From a virus, in IMG/VR virus record IMGVR_UViG_3300047554_000144, positions 1-31,734 of that record: a DNA stretch of 31,734 nucleotides; one strand, given 5' to 3'. Position 1 is the stretch's first letter; each line of letters begins with the position of its first letter. Under the pieces are notes generated by a model, which was not told the DNA's origin, did no database searches, and saw only the letters and a program-made list of their open reading frames with translations. A program made the position numbers and the translations under genes. Below, one piece after another: positions 1-5,693 of the stretch.

Positions 1-25
1 TGGAGTGGTGCAGCTTTTTTAAATT
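1..25. repeat. Terminal direct repeat, left copy (circular join)
   Basis: The first 25 bases match bases 31710-31734 at 24 of 25 positions. The one difference (T at 17, C at 31726) is silent: TTT versus TTC, both Phe, in the gene that runs through the join. This is what a circular or circularly permuted phage genome gives when the contig is opened at an arbitrary point. The mismatch points to a population variant or read error rather than a plain k-mer overlap. Confidence 0.85.
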
Positions 26-122
26 CAAGAGGCTATCCGACCACAAGCACTTTGAAGTACCAATCACCAAAATAATAGAAACCAAAAAAGAGGGCAGAGC
101 AACACTCTGCAAATGCAAATGA
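1..122 (+). CDS. 3' part of the gene that spans the contig join
   Basis: Read in the frame whose codons start at 3, 6 and so on, this stretch is open and ends at TGA 120-122. It continues in frame from the gene that starts at 31601, giving a protein of about 76 residues ending in CKCK. The stop overlaps the ATG at 119 (ATGA), the same stop/start overlap used throughout this genome. That supports both the circular join and the start of the next gene. Function not recognised; the whole protein has six cysteines and a basic C-terminal half. Confidence 0.75.
   Translation, partial: EWCSFFKFKRLSDHKHFEVPITKIIETKKEGRATLCKCK
94..110 (+). promoter_or_regulatory. Short hairpin just before the DnaA-like gene
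   Basis: GCAGAG (94-99), loop CAACA, CTCTGC (105-110): a perfect 6-bp stem ending 8 bases before the ATG at 119. It lies in the 3' end of the upstream coding sequence. It could limit ribosome access or protect an mRNA end. No T-run follows, so it is not a terminator. Confidence 0.35.
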
Positions 123-532
123 GAGCCTTTGAACTACAACAAATGAAGCGAGCGAAGAACGCTCTGATGGCACGTCTTGGACTTGATGACAAAGACACAC
201 GCAAAAGAGAATACACGCTCGCAAGAGGCGCATTCATCAACGCTTACCGACACAAAGCCACGCTGATGGAACTTGGTTCAATACTTGACCGTGACCATTC
301 CACCGTAGTACACGCACAGAAGGAACACAAATCAAGACTCAATTACAAAGACTACCGATGGGCATACAAAGTAGCCTGCGAAATCCGTGATGAGTACCCT
401 ATTGAGGTTCTGGATGCGGTAGATATTAAGTCCCTTGAGGAAGAAATCAAAAGGCTTAACGAAATTGTAACGGAGTTAATTAAATATAAAGAACTATATT
501 TAACCCTGAAAAAGACATTTGATGAATTTTAA
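119..532 (+). CDS. DnaA domain IV-like DNA-binding protein
   Basis: 137 residues. The middle, about residues 32-72, resembles the C-terminal DNA-binding domain of DnaA, with DRDHSTVVHA at 57-66 matching the DnaA signature (RDHTTVLHA type) that reads the DnaA box. There is no Walker A or other ATPase part, so this is the DNA-binding domain alone, followed by a Lys/Glu-rich, probably coiled C-terminal tail (about 104-137). ATG 119 is preferred over ATG 113 because it gives the ATGA overlap with the stop of the upstream gene. It heads the rightward early operon. Likely roles are origin binding, competition with host DnaA, or transcription control. The family match is clear; the role is inferred. 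Confidence 0.7.
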   Translation: MRAFELQQMKRAKNALMARLGLDDKDTRKREYTLARGAFINAYRHKATLMELGSILDRDHSTVVHAQKEHKSRLNYKDYRWAYKVACEIRDEYPIEVLDAVDIKSLEEEIKRLNEIVTELIKYKELYLTLKKTFDEF

Positions 533-671
533 CGTAGGCTTCTACCCCATCTACGGATTCGTTTTAGGTGCAGTTTGGTCAAAAACCGAATACCTTGATG
601 AAGAATATACCGAGCATCAGATACAGTTTGCTCTTGGTATAATAATGCTTGAACTCACTTGGAACTCCTAA
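522..671 (+). CDS. Small conserved-looking protein, 49 aa
   Basis: ATG 522 overlaps the end of the DnaA-like gene by 11 bases, and TAA 669-671 lies inside the start of the sigma-like gene. The protein begins MNFNVGFYPIYGFVLGAVWS and ends MLELTWNS. It has a hydrophobic first half followed by an acidic stretch (EYLDEEYTEH). I recall similar small proteins from Bacteroidetes phages but no function. The tight overlaps on both sides favour a real gene. Confidence 0.6.
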   Translation: MNFNVGFYPIYGFVLGAVWSKTEYLDEEYTEHQIQFALGIIMLELTWNS

Positions 672-1195
672 ACATACTTGCTGAACGCCACACCGATTGG
701 ATTCGGATGGTCAAGAGTTTTGGAGCAGACCAAGACCTTGCCAACGACATAGTGCAAGAGATGTACGTTCGCCTGTATAAGTACGTTGAGGAGCCTGAAA
801 AGATTATGTACAACGAAAAGGAGGTCAACACCTTTTTCGTGTATGTTACGCTGCGGAATATGTACGCCACCTTGATGAAGGCAAAGAGCCGTATTGAGTT
901 CGTAGATGTAAGCCAATTAGAAGATGAGCTAATCTTTGAGGAGGCCAACGAAGAAGCCGAGACACAAATGGTAGCTCTCTATGATGAGATATGGGAGCAG
1001 GCATCCGATTGGCATTGGTACGACCGTAAGATATTTGACCTGTACCACAACACCGATATGAGCATCAGAACGCTCGCAGACAAAACTAAAATTTCAGCAC
1101 GTTCAATATTTAATACCCTAAAAAATGCAAGAGAACGAATCCAAACCGATTGCAACGACACCTACCAAGCGTGGAAGGAAGCCAAAGAAGAGTAG
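659..1195 (+). CDS. Sigma-70-like (ECF-type) transcription factor
   Basis: 178 residues from a TTG start at 659; no ATG lies in frame before M17 (707), which would cut into the conserved part. Residues 24-80 look like sigma region 2 (DQDLANDIVQEMYVRLYKY, then WxxxxxxN-type helices). Residues 123-162 look like a region 4 helix-turn-helix (SIRTLADKTKISARSIFNTL). An acidic linker joins them. The size and layout fit the ECF group. It could direct host RNA polymerase to phage promoters. The family match is fairly good; the target promoters are not known from sequence. Confidence 0.65.
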   Translation: MELLNILAERHTDWIRMVKSFGADQDLANDIVQEMYVRLYKYVEEPEKIMYNEKEVNTFFVYVTLRNMYATLMKAKSRIEFVDVSQLEDELIFEEANEEAETQMVALYDEIWEQASDWHWYDRKIFDLYHNTDMSIRTLADKTKISARSIFNTLKNARERIQTDCNDTYQAWKEAKEE

Positions 1196-1538
1196 CGGCT
1201 TAGGCGATACCATTGAGGCTATCACCACCGCCACAGGCATCAAGGCTGCCGTAGACTGGTTCAGCGAAGCAACAGGCATAGACTGCGGATGCGATGCCCG
1301 TAAGGAGAAGCTAAATAAGATTTTCCGTTACCGCAAACCTGAATGCTTGACCCAAGCCGAGTACGAGTTCATTGGCAAGATGAAAGGCCGTAACGTGGTG
1401 ACTGCGTTTGAGCAGACTGAACTTAATAAAATCTACAACCGAGTGTTCAACGATAACGTGCAGCCAACCAGTTGCGGTAGTTGTATGCGTGGTAGGTTGC
1501 AAGAGCTTGAGGCTTTATACAACGCCTATGGTCAGTAA
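1125..1538 (+). CDS. AT-hook-like protein with cysteine pairs
   Basis: 137 residues. The N-terminus holds a basic stretch with the AT-hook core (TKRGRKPKK, about residues 14-22). Next come a helix (GLGDTIEAITTATGIKAAVDWF), a cysteine pair (GIDCGCD), and a second Cys cluster near the C-terminus (CGSC). The four cysteines could bind zinc. The gene overlaps the sigma-like gene by 71 bases, unusually long here, and the AT-hook lies in that overlap. A DNA-binding structural or regulatory role is plausible. I recall relatives in marine Bacteroidetes phages without known function. Confidence 0.6.
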   Translation: MQENESKPIATTPTKRGRKPKKSSGLGDTIEAITTATGIKAAVDWFSEATGIDCGCDARKEKLNKIFRYRKPECLTQAEYEFIGKMKGRNVVTAFEQTELNKIYNRVFNDNVQPTSCGSCMRGRLQELEALYNAYGQ

Positions 1539-2031
1539 GGAGCGCAGGCAGTACTCCAATCAGGTAGGAGACCTTACCGCACAACGCTTCGTAGAGGCTT
1601 GTGAGGCGATTGGCTACTCCTGTACCAAGTCAGACCGCAACACCGACATATACGACCACATTGACTACTTCGTTACACGCATCAACGATGAGACATCGGT
1701 AGACGTGAAAGGAGGCAACCATCCCAATACGATATGGGTGGAGTTCAAGAACGTAAACGGTGATGCTGGATGGCTATATGGTAAGGCAGAGTACATCGCC
1801 TTTGATATGCCTGAGGTTGGTGGTTTTGTGATGGTACGCACATCGGAGCTTGCGAGGCTATCCGAGAAGATTGTAGAGCCTGTGTTTGTGACAAAGCAAG
1901 AGGCTACAAGAAAATGGTATCAGCGAGCAGGTAGACAAGATGTAATCAGCCGCCTTGAGTTGACCGATATTGAGAAGTTAGTTTCATTTAAAATCCTAAA
2001 GTATGCCAATCCCCAAACCAACAAGTGGTGA
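1528..2031 (+). CDS. Possible PD-(D/E)XK-type nuclease
   Basis: 167 residues from ATG 1528, overlapping the previous stop (1536-1538) by 11 bases. Features consistent with a restriction-endonuclease-like fold are an acidic run with DHIDYF, then TSVDVKGG and WVEFKN. These could supply the D...(D/E)xK residues, followed by helix-strand elements. The length suits a small single-domain nuclease. The match is by motif only, and other beta-strand-rich folds are possible. It sits in the early operon with recombination genes. Confidence 0.4.
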   Translation: MVSKERRQYSNQVGDLTAQRFVEACEAIGYSCTKSDRNTDIYDHIDYFVTRINDETSVDVKGGNHPNTIWVEFKNVNGDAGWLYGKAEYIAFDMPEVGGFVMVRTSELARLSEKIVEPVFVTKQEATRKWYQRAGRQDVISRLELTDIEKLVSFKILKYANPQTNKW

Positions 2032-2140
2032 GAAGCAATCCGACTACATCCAGCGTTGCATGGAAGCCATCGGAAGCGAGTACCAAGACAAAGACCAAGC
2101 GGTAGCAGTTTGCTACACACAATGGAAGGAGGGCAAATAG
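2003..2140 (+). CDS. Small protein, 45 aa, GEKQSDYIQRCM..VAVCYTQW family
   Basis: ATG 2003 overlaps the previous gene by 29 bases; TAG is at 2138-2140. Pattern: MPIPKP, GEKQSDYIQRCM, then VAVCYTQWKEG. I know this pattern from many phages, both as a stand-alone small protein and as a tail on head or portal proteins. Two Cys residues (19 and 37) are conserved in that pattern. Its role is unknown. It is the last gene before a strong terminator. Confidence 0.65.
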   Translation: MPIPKPTSGEKQSDYIQRCMEAIGSEYQDKDQAVAVCYTQWKEGK

Positions 2141-2151
2141 CCCTCTTTTTT
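2129..2151 (+). terminator. Rho-independent terminator after the first operon
   Basis: Perfect stem GAGGGC (2129-2134), loop AAATA, GCCCTC (2140-2145), then six T (2146-2151). The stop codon of the upstream gene lies within the loop and stem. It closes the operon that starts at the contig join. Confidence 0.85.
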
Positions 2152-2203
2152 ATGCAATGGATATTCGTTTTGGTGCAAATGCCTGATTTTTAGGAATTGC
2201 CTA

Positions 2204-2233
2204 TTGTCGGGTCAAATGACCGAACTATATTTG
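2204..2233 (+). promoter_or_regulatory. Bacteroidetes-type promoter with possible operator
   Basis: TTG (2204-2206), 19-bp spacer, TATATTTG (2226-2233): a full match to the Bacteroidetes -33/-7 consensus TTG...TAnnTTTG. In the spacer is a palindrome GGTCA AA TGACC (2210-2221), placed where a repressor or activator would bind. The promoter lies 24 bases upstream of ATG 2257, and the leader AAAACCAATCAGA lies between them. Confidence 0.75.
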
Positions 2234-2243
2234 GGTATCATTT

Positions 2244-2256
2244 AAAACCAATCAGA
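2244..2256 (+). promoter_or_regulatory. Shared 5' leader motif AAAACCAATCAGA
   Basis: AAAACCAATCAGA sits directly upstream of ATG 2257. Close versions stand before other starts: 2447-2460 (ATG 2461), 3087-3098 (ATG 3099), 3908-3920 (ATG 3931), 27265-27271 (ATG 27272), 29671-29684 (ATG 29685), 29824-29838 (ATG 29839) and 30350-30361 (ATG 30362). At 2.2, 3.1, 29.7 and 30.3 kb it follows a -7 box, so it would be the very 5' end of the mRNA. It is not a Shine-Dalgarno sequence. It looks like a translation enhancer or a common target for an RNA or protein. Confidence 0.7.
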
Positions 2257-2448
2257 ATGAAAAATCGCAAGACATACAACATCAACTTCAACGGAGTTGA
2301 CTTCTTTGTTCAGTATTTAGGTGCTGAAGTGGAGGGTTGTTTGAAGTGGTACGTTTGGTCTAACGATGTAAATATCGCAGAGCAAACTGACCAACTTTGG
2401 TACACCAAGCAAGAAGCTATGGATGCCATCTACGATTTGAACTTCTAA
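2257..2448 (+). CDS. Hypothetical protein, 63 aa
   Basis: ATG 2257 is chosen because a promoter and leader lie directly upstream; a TTG start at 2197 would sit upstream of the promoter. The protein begins MKNRKTYNINFNGVDFFVQY and is rich in Trp and Tyr, probably a small beta-alpha fold. It is first in a short operon (2257 to about 3071). Function not recognised. Confidence 0.65.
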   Translation: MKNRKTYNINFNGVDFFVQYLGAEVEGCLKWYVWSNDVNIAEQTDQLWYTKQEAMDAIYDLNF

Positions 2449-2460
2449 AAACCAATCAAA

Positions 2461-2580
2461 ATGAAACAAATATCTGCACACCAAGTCAAGGTCTTCTTTG
2501 CGAAGCTCATTGCCTCTATCGTTATCATTGGCTGCCTTATGGGTTCAATGGCTATTGTTGAATTTATTACTGGAATGTAA
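2461..2580 (+). CDS. Small single-pass membrane protein, 39 aa
   Basis: ATG 2461 follows the leader AAAACCAATCAAA. A polar N-terminus (MKQISAHQVKVFFAK) is followed by one strongly hydrophobic helix (LIASIVIIGCLMGSMAIVEF), so it is likely an inner-membrane peptide. It ends at TAA 2578-2580, one base before the next ATG. Function unknown; a small early host-takeover protein is one possibility. Confidence 0.55.
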   Translation: MKQISAHQVKVFFAKLIASIVIIGCLMGSMAIVEFITGM

Positions 2581-2581
2581 G

Positions 2582-2896
2582 ATGCTATTTGAAATTGATG
2601 ACCTTCAGATGTGGCTTGAGGATTCCAATGTAATGCCACAGGCTTATTGGGATGCCGTAGAAGCAGGAACCGACCAAGAATACCTTGCGGAATGGCTTGG
2701 CTACGAATCGCCAATGAAGATGTACACATACGAAATGATTATTGAGTACAAGGAAGAATCCTACAACGAGGATGGCTACACCAACACTACGAGCTACCCG
2801 ACCTCACACATCAGCAATCCACCTACCAAGATGGATATTGAATTGTACTACAAGTGGATTAACTGGGCAACCGAAGTAGCAGCAGATGAATACTAA
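2582..2896 (+). CDS. Hypothetical acidic protein, 104 aa
   Basis: ATG 2582 begins one base after the preceding stop. Acidic and aromatic-rich (MLFEIDDLQMWLEDSN; later ELYYKWINWATEVAADEY). The central run of Thr and Tyr (DGYTNTTSYPTSH) looks flexible. No motif recognised. It overlaps or abuts the next small gene at TAA 2894-2896. Confidence 0.6.
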   Translation: MLFEIDDLQMWLEDSNVMPQAYWDAVEAGTDQEYLAEWLGYESPMKMYTYEMIIEYKEESYNEDGYTNTTSYPTSHISNPPTKMDIELYYKWINWATEVAADEY

Positions 2897-2897
2897 A

Positions 2898-3071
2898 ATG
2901 AAAACACCATTCACCGTGTTCTTTGAGAATCATCCCGAATTCAGCGATGCAACAAAGGAGGCTTTCCTTCACTTTGAGCGCAACACAATCCAATCAGCCT
3001 ACTTCTTGGGCAAGGTGCAGCACGATTCAGGCAAATCAGAAGAACAATTTTTTGATGCTTTCTACGAATAA
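2898..3071 (+). CDS. Small protein, 57 aa, distant relative of the cassette family
   Basis: ATG 2898 is chosen over ATG 2886 because it gives MKTPFTVFFEN, like the MKTPMQ starts of the array at 3.9-6.7 kb. The end (EEQFFDAFYE) resembles the AEEFYNETYA or YYNETF ends of that family. It is therefore probably an outlying, diverged member. Function unknown. The promoter of the exonuclease gene begins inside its 3' end. Confidence 0.5.
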   Translation: MKTPFTVFFENHPEFSDATKEAFLHFERNTIQSAYFLGKVQHDSGKSEEQFFDAFYE

Positions 3072-3084
3072 TTTAGTATCTTTA
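3052..3084 (+). promoter_or_regulatory. Promoter for the RecE-like exonuclease gene
   Basis: TTG (3052-3054), 22-bp spacer, TATCTTTA (3077-3084), one base off TAnnTTTG. The leader AAAACCAATCAG follows at 3087-3098 and the ATG at 3099. The spacer is at the long end of the usual range. Confidence 0.5.
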
Positions 3085-3098
3085 ACAAAACCAATCAG

Positions 3099-3869
3099 AT
3101 GAAAATCATAGAACTACTTGACGGCAGCACTTGGGATTTAGAAACCCTAAAGAGCCGTATGCACGATGATGACTTCTACTACGGCAACCTCTCAAAGAAT
3201 GCCCTGTCATCTTCAGCTTGTAAATTATTATTAACCTCACCAAAGACCTACCACTACGTCACCAAGTACGGCAGCGAGGATTCCGATGCCTTCTCGGTAG
3301 GTCGGCTCGTTCACCTGATGGCTCTTGAGCCGCATCGTGTGGAGGAGTACAACGTGATTGAGGTGCAGAGTAAGAACGCAAAGGCGTGGCAAGAAGCAAA
3401 AGGCCAACGCAACATCTGCACCCGTAAGGAGATGGATGAAGCGCAGCGCATTGCTGATGCCCTACTACGCAACGAATACTTTTTGTCAATGATTCAAGGC
3501 TGCGAGTTTGAGCAACCAGCAATCGGTATGATAGAAGGGATGCCATTCCGAGCAAAGGCAGACATCATCGCTGATGGCTTCTTGGCTGACTTGAAAACAA
3601 CAACCGACCTACGGGCGTTCCCTTACTCGGCAAAGAAGTACGGCTACGATGTACAGGCGTTCATCTACACTCGGTTATTCGGTGTGCCGATTGACAAGTT
3701 CTACTTCATCGCTATTGACAAGGCGAGTTTGGATGTAGGTATCTACTCCATCACTCCCGAGTTCGTAGCAGAAGGCGAAAGAAAAACGCTTGAGGCCATC
3801 CAACTGTATAAGCAGTTCTTCATCTTGGGTGAGGACTTGGACTCGTACACCATCTTTGGGGAGCTTTAA
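3099..3869 (+). CDS. RecE-type exonuclease (PDDEXK, DUF3799-like)
   Basis: 256 residues. It shows the RecE/exonuclease VIII C-terminal domain pattern: SSSACKLLLTSP near 37-48, GRLVHLMALEP at 69-79 (His72), E138, AKADIIADGFLADLKT with Asp155 and Asp164-x-Lys166, then YDVQAFIY at 183-190 (Gln186). These are the metal-binding and catalytic residues of this nuclease class. It would resect dsDNA ends 5' to 3' for single-strand annealing recombination. No classic RecT/Beta annealase is visible nearby; the OB-fold-like protein at 29839 could be the ssDNA-binding partner. The length is that of the stand-alone domain. Confidence 0.82.
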   Translation: MKIIELLDGSTWDLETLKSRMHDDDFYYGNLSKNALSSSACKLLLTSPKTYHYVTKYGSEDSDAFSVGRLVHLMALEPHRVEEYNVIEVQSKNAKAWQEAKGQRNICTRKEMDEAQRIADALLRNEYFLSMIQGCEFEQPAIGMIEGMPFRAKADIIADGFLADLKTTTDLRAFPYSAKKYGYDVQAFIYTRLFGVPIDKFYFIAIDKASLDVGIYSITPEFVAEGERKTLEAIQLYKQFFILGEDLDSYTIFGEL

Positions 3870-3930
3870 AAAACCGAGAAGCCTGATGCGGTTAAATGAG
3901 GGCAAACAAAACCAATTAAATTTTAGAGAG

Positions 3931-4188
3931 ATGAAGAAGATTATTTTTGAAAATGAAGTGAAGCTACAGACTCCAATGCAACAACTCCTCAAAGAGGTGA
4001 AGGCGCAGTATGATGAGTCAACCGATGTGTCAGTTAAAAATGAACTTGGGCGCATTTACTGGTCAATCAAAGATGTATACCTCAATAAAGAGAAACAAAT
4101 GATTGAGGATATTCATACTGATGCTCGTGAATGTCACGTTGTTTCAAGTATGACCGCAGAGGAATTCTACAACGAAACATACGCCTAA
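3931..4188 (+). CDS. Cassette-family small protein, 85 aa
   Basis: ATG 3931 follows a leader copy (AAAACCAATTAAA, 3908-3920). After an extra N-terminus the core TPMQQLLKEV begins, then LNKEKQMIEDI and the end AEEFYNETYA. This is the family pattern: MKTPMQ-type start, long helix, KEKxQM, then YNET. It is the first clear member of the array but lacks the FNTNEK tail and ends at TAA 4186-4188. Similar helical proteins are common in Bacteroidetes phages; function unknown. Confidence 0.65.
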   Translation: MKKIIFENEVKLQTPMQQLLKEVKAQYDESTDVSVKNELGRIYWSIKDVYLNKEKQMIEDIHTDARECHVVSSMTAEEFYNETYA

Positions 4189-4193
4189 TAGAA

Positions 4194-4292
4194 ATGAGAA
4201 CTCCGCCCGCTTATGGCGCATTAGGATTCAGCAAGCGGAATGCAACCGCACTGATTAACGGAGTCTTTTTCTTTAACACCAACGAGAAATGA
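4194..4292 (+). CDS. Possible 32-aa product ending in the FNTNEK tail
   Basis: ATG 4194 to TGA 4290-4292, ending FFFNTNEK and overlapping the next ATG (4289) as ATGA. The body (MRTPPAYGALGFSKRNATAL) does not resemble the family core. The same bases can fold into a nested RNA structure (4200-4270). Either this is a degraded or remnant cassette, or the open frame is a by-product of the repeat plus a structured RNA. Confidence 0.35.
   Translation: MRTPPAYGALGFSKRNATALINGVFFFNTNEK
4200..4270 (+). other. Nested stem structure, possible RNA element
   Basis: Outer stem ACTCCG (4200-4205) with CGGAGT (4259-4264). Inside are one arm CCGCTT (4207-4212) with AAGCGG (4233-4238) and a second short arm TGC (4241-4243) with GCA (4248-4250). 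Five T follow at 4266-4270. The arrangement is a three-way junction ending in a T-run, so it may terminate transcription or be a small structured RNA at the head of the cassette array. It lacks tRNA T-arm and D-arm signatures. Confidence 0.35.
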
Positions 4293-4495
4293 AAGTAAAA
4301 TGGACACAAGTGATGGAAGCCGCACATAAAATCGGTTTCACGGATAAGGAATACGGATTGATGTACATCAGTTCACCGCTTGATAAAACAATCGGGGTTG
4401 AGGAGTATGCCGTAGGAGAAAAAATCAAAAAACTTATGGAGGCATTGGGGGTTGAAATTGAAATTGACGTAACCTTTAACACTAACGAAAAATGA
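4289..4495 (+). CDS. Cassette gene, 68 aa, core unlike its neighbours
   Basis: Starts at the ATGA overlap and ends VTFNTNEK. The core (MKVKWTQVMEAAHKIGFTDK ... KIKKLMEALGVEIEID) is mostly helical with a short terminal strand. It does not have the MQxL/KEKEQM pattern. It shares only the tail and start context with the other cassettes, as expected if the repeat carries unrelated genes. Function unknown. Confidence 0.6.
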   Translation: MKVKWTQVMEAAHKIGFTDKEYGLMYISSPLDKTIGVEEYAVGEKIKKLMEALGVEIEIDVTFNTNEK

Positions 4496-4767
4496 AACAG
4501 ACAGCAGTAGAGTGGTATGAAAATGAAATCAATGCTTTATTTGATAAATATGAGAATAAAGAAATTTCAGAAAGTGAGTTTCTGATAATGAAGCACAACC
4601 TTTTTTACCCAGCCAAAGAAATGGAGAAGGAGCAGATGTTAAAAACATTTGCTGAATCAAGAGTCATTTCCGTTGAATGTGCAGTTTGGAATTGCGAAGG
4701 TGACAGAAAAAAATGGGAATCATTTGAACAATACTACAACGAAACATTTAAAGCCAACGACAAATGA
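4492..4767 (+). CDS. Cassette-family small protein, 91 aa
   Basis: Begins MKQTAVEWYENEINALFDKY, has AKEMEKEQMLKTFAES in the middle and ends FEQYYNETFKANDK. The family core (helix, EKEQM, helix, YYNETF) is complete. The start MKQTAVEW recurs in the cassette at 5851, so these two form a subgroup. It shares ATGA overlaps on both sides. Likely cytosolic; function unknown. Confidence 0.65.
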   Translation: MKQTAVEWYENEINALFDKYENKEISESEFLIMKHNLFYPAKEMEKEQMLKTFAESRVISVECAVWNCEGDRKKWESFEQYYNETFKANDK

Positions 4768-4997
4768 AAACACCGATGCAAGAACTATTGGAATGGGTTA
4801 GAGCAACCCTACCAATGGATTTGGAAACACCACAAATGATTGAGCAAAAGATTGAATCAATGCTTGAAAAAGAGAAGCATCATTTTATATGTTACTCATT
4901 AGCATATCTTGAGGTTCATCAGTTTGTTCACCCCGATGAATTTTATAATACATTTATAAATTTTGAAGATGACAACATTAACACCAACGAGAAATGA
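4764..4997 (+). CDS. Cassette-family small protein, 77 aa
   Basis: Begins MKTPMQELLEWVRATLP, has ESMLEKEKHHFICYSLAYLE in the middle and DEFYNTF before the tail NINTNEK. It is a typical family member with a slightly altered tail. The internal pattern LEKEK recurs in the genes at 6057, 6307 and 6534. Function unknown. Confidence 0.65.
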   Translation: MKTPMQELLEWVRATLPMDLETPQMIEQKIESMLEKEKHHFICYSLAYLEVHQFVHPDEFYNTFINFEDDNINTNEK

Positions 4998-5224
4998 AAC
5001 ACATAATGATTATATACATAGTTAGGGTTGGCGAATATAATGGGATTAATATGGGTTACTTCACCAACCGAGAGGCGGCTGAAGAATGCGAGGAGTTTTT
5101 TAATAAACTTGACCCCTATGGATACTGTTGCATTGTCGAAGAAGAAGTTCAGCAAACGTTTAACCCAAACAATTATTGTACAGAAGTAAAAGGAGAAATA
5201 ACCTTTAATACCAACGATAAATGA
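4994..5224 (+). CDS. Cassette gene, 76 aa, unrelated alpha/beta core
   Basis: MKHIMIIYIVRVGEYNGINM begins with a hydrophobic strand, followed by FTNREAAEECEEFFNKLDP and a Cys pair (YGYCCIVEEEV). The tail is TFNTNDK. It resembles small phage proteins in which a strand is followed by an AAEECE helix, but I cannot name the family. It has the same tail and overlap as its neighbours despite a different core. Confidence 0.6.
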   Translation: MKHIMIIYIVRVGEYNGINMGYFTNREAAEECEEFFNKLDPYGYCCIVEEEVQQTFNPNNYCTEVKGEITFNTNDK

Positions 5225-5403
5225 AAAACTACTTTTCACGATTGAAGAATCACGCAGGGTTACCGCTTGCTATTGGTATTGCGTTATTCCTTTTTGCCTA
5301 CTCATATCCTACCAAACCTTTGGCTGACAGTATTGCTTTGGGATTGTTTTGCAGTTCGCCAATATGGTTAACGGTATTGATTTCAAACTTTTTTAATGAC
5401 TAA
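5221..5403 (+). CDS. Cassette gene, 60 aa, two-helix membrane protein
   Basis: The basic start MKNYFSRLKNHAG is followed by a hydrophobic helix (LPLAIGIALFLFAYSY), a short loop (PTKPLADS) and a second helix (ALGLFCSSPIWLTVLI). Probably an inner-membrane hairpin. It lacks the FNTNEK tail: TAA 5401-5403 comes first, and the junction repeat follows as non-coding DNA. It could be an accessory membrane or exclusion protein; this is inference only. Confidence 0.55.
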   Translation: MKNYFSRLKNHAGLPLAIGIALFLFAYSYPTKPLADSIALGLFCSSPIWLTVLISNFFND

Positions 5404-5415
5404 CACCAACAAGAA

Positions 5416-5565
5416 ATGAAATTAAAAAGATATTACATATTACCATTTGTATCATTTAACATTGCAGAAAATCCATACCAGAAAATGTATTTTTTAGATT
5501 TTGGCACTCGCACAAAAAGTATTTATCACATAATAATAAAAATCTCTAACACCAAAGAAAAATGA
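5416..5565 (+). CDS. Cassette gene, 49 aa, hypothetical
   Basis: ATG 5416 lies in a junction repeat. The protein reads MKLKRYYILPFVSFNIAENP and ends KISNTKEK, a variant of the SNTNEK tail, at TGA 5563-5565 overlapping the next ATG. The composition is Tyr/Ile/Lys-rich with very AT-rich codons. It may be a shortened cassette. No motif recognised. Confidence 0.45.
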   Translation: MKLKRYYILPFVSFNIAENPYQKMYFLDFGTRTKSIYHIIIKISNTKEK

Positions 5566-5693
5566 AACAAAAAGAACCAAGCAACGATATGTGCGAATGC
5601 AAAGTCCCACAACCACAAATCAAAGTCAGTGAAAATGGAACATATGCTTACTGCACAAAATGTATAAGAACAATTAACAACAACAAGAAATGA
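5562..5693 (+). CDS. Cassette gene, 43 aa, zinc-ribbon-like cysteines
   Basis: ATG 5562 to TGA 5691-5693. CxC at residues 11-13 (MCECK) and CxxC at 31-34 (YCTKC) give four cysteines spaced as in a tiny zinc ribbon. The basic end is RTINNNKK, a worn version of the tail. Such small zinc proteins often bind nucleic acid or polymerase subunits, but nothing here proves it. Confidence 0.5.
   Translation: MKQKEPSNDMCECKVPQPQIKVSENGTYAYCTKCIRTINNNKK

Noticed and set aside
119-532. Phage replication origin with DnaA boxes near the DnaA-like gene
   Set aside because: I could not find clear TTATNCACA-type boxes by eye near this gene; a scored search would be needed.
655-1161. Leftward reading frames opposite the sigma-like gene
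   Set aside because: They mirror the codon structure of the rightward gene, have no start context or promoter, and give Ser/Leu-rich nonsense-like products. The same holds for other long antisense frames across the window, except the HNH gene at 28194-28556.
2197-2256. TTG start for the gene at 2257
   Set aside because: The start would lie upstream of a consensus promoter and the leader, so the codons before 2257 would not be transcribed from it.
4200-4270. tRNA-like fold
   Set aside because: No T-arm GTTCGAATC-type loop, no D-arm pattern and no CCA-ready acceptor of 7 bp.
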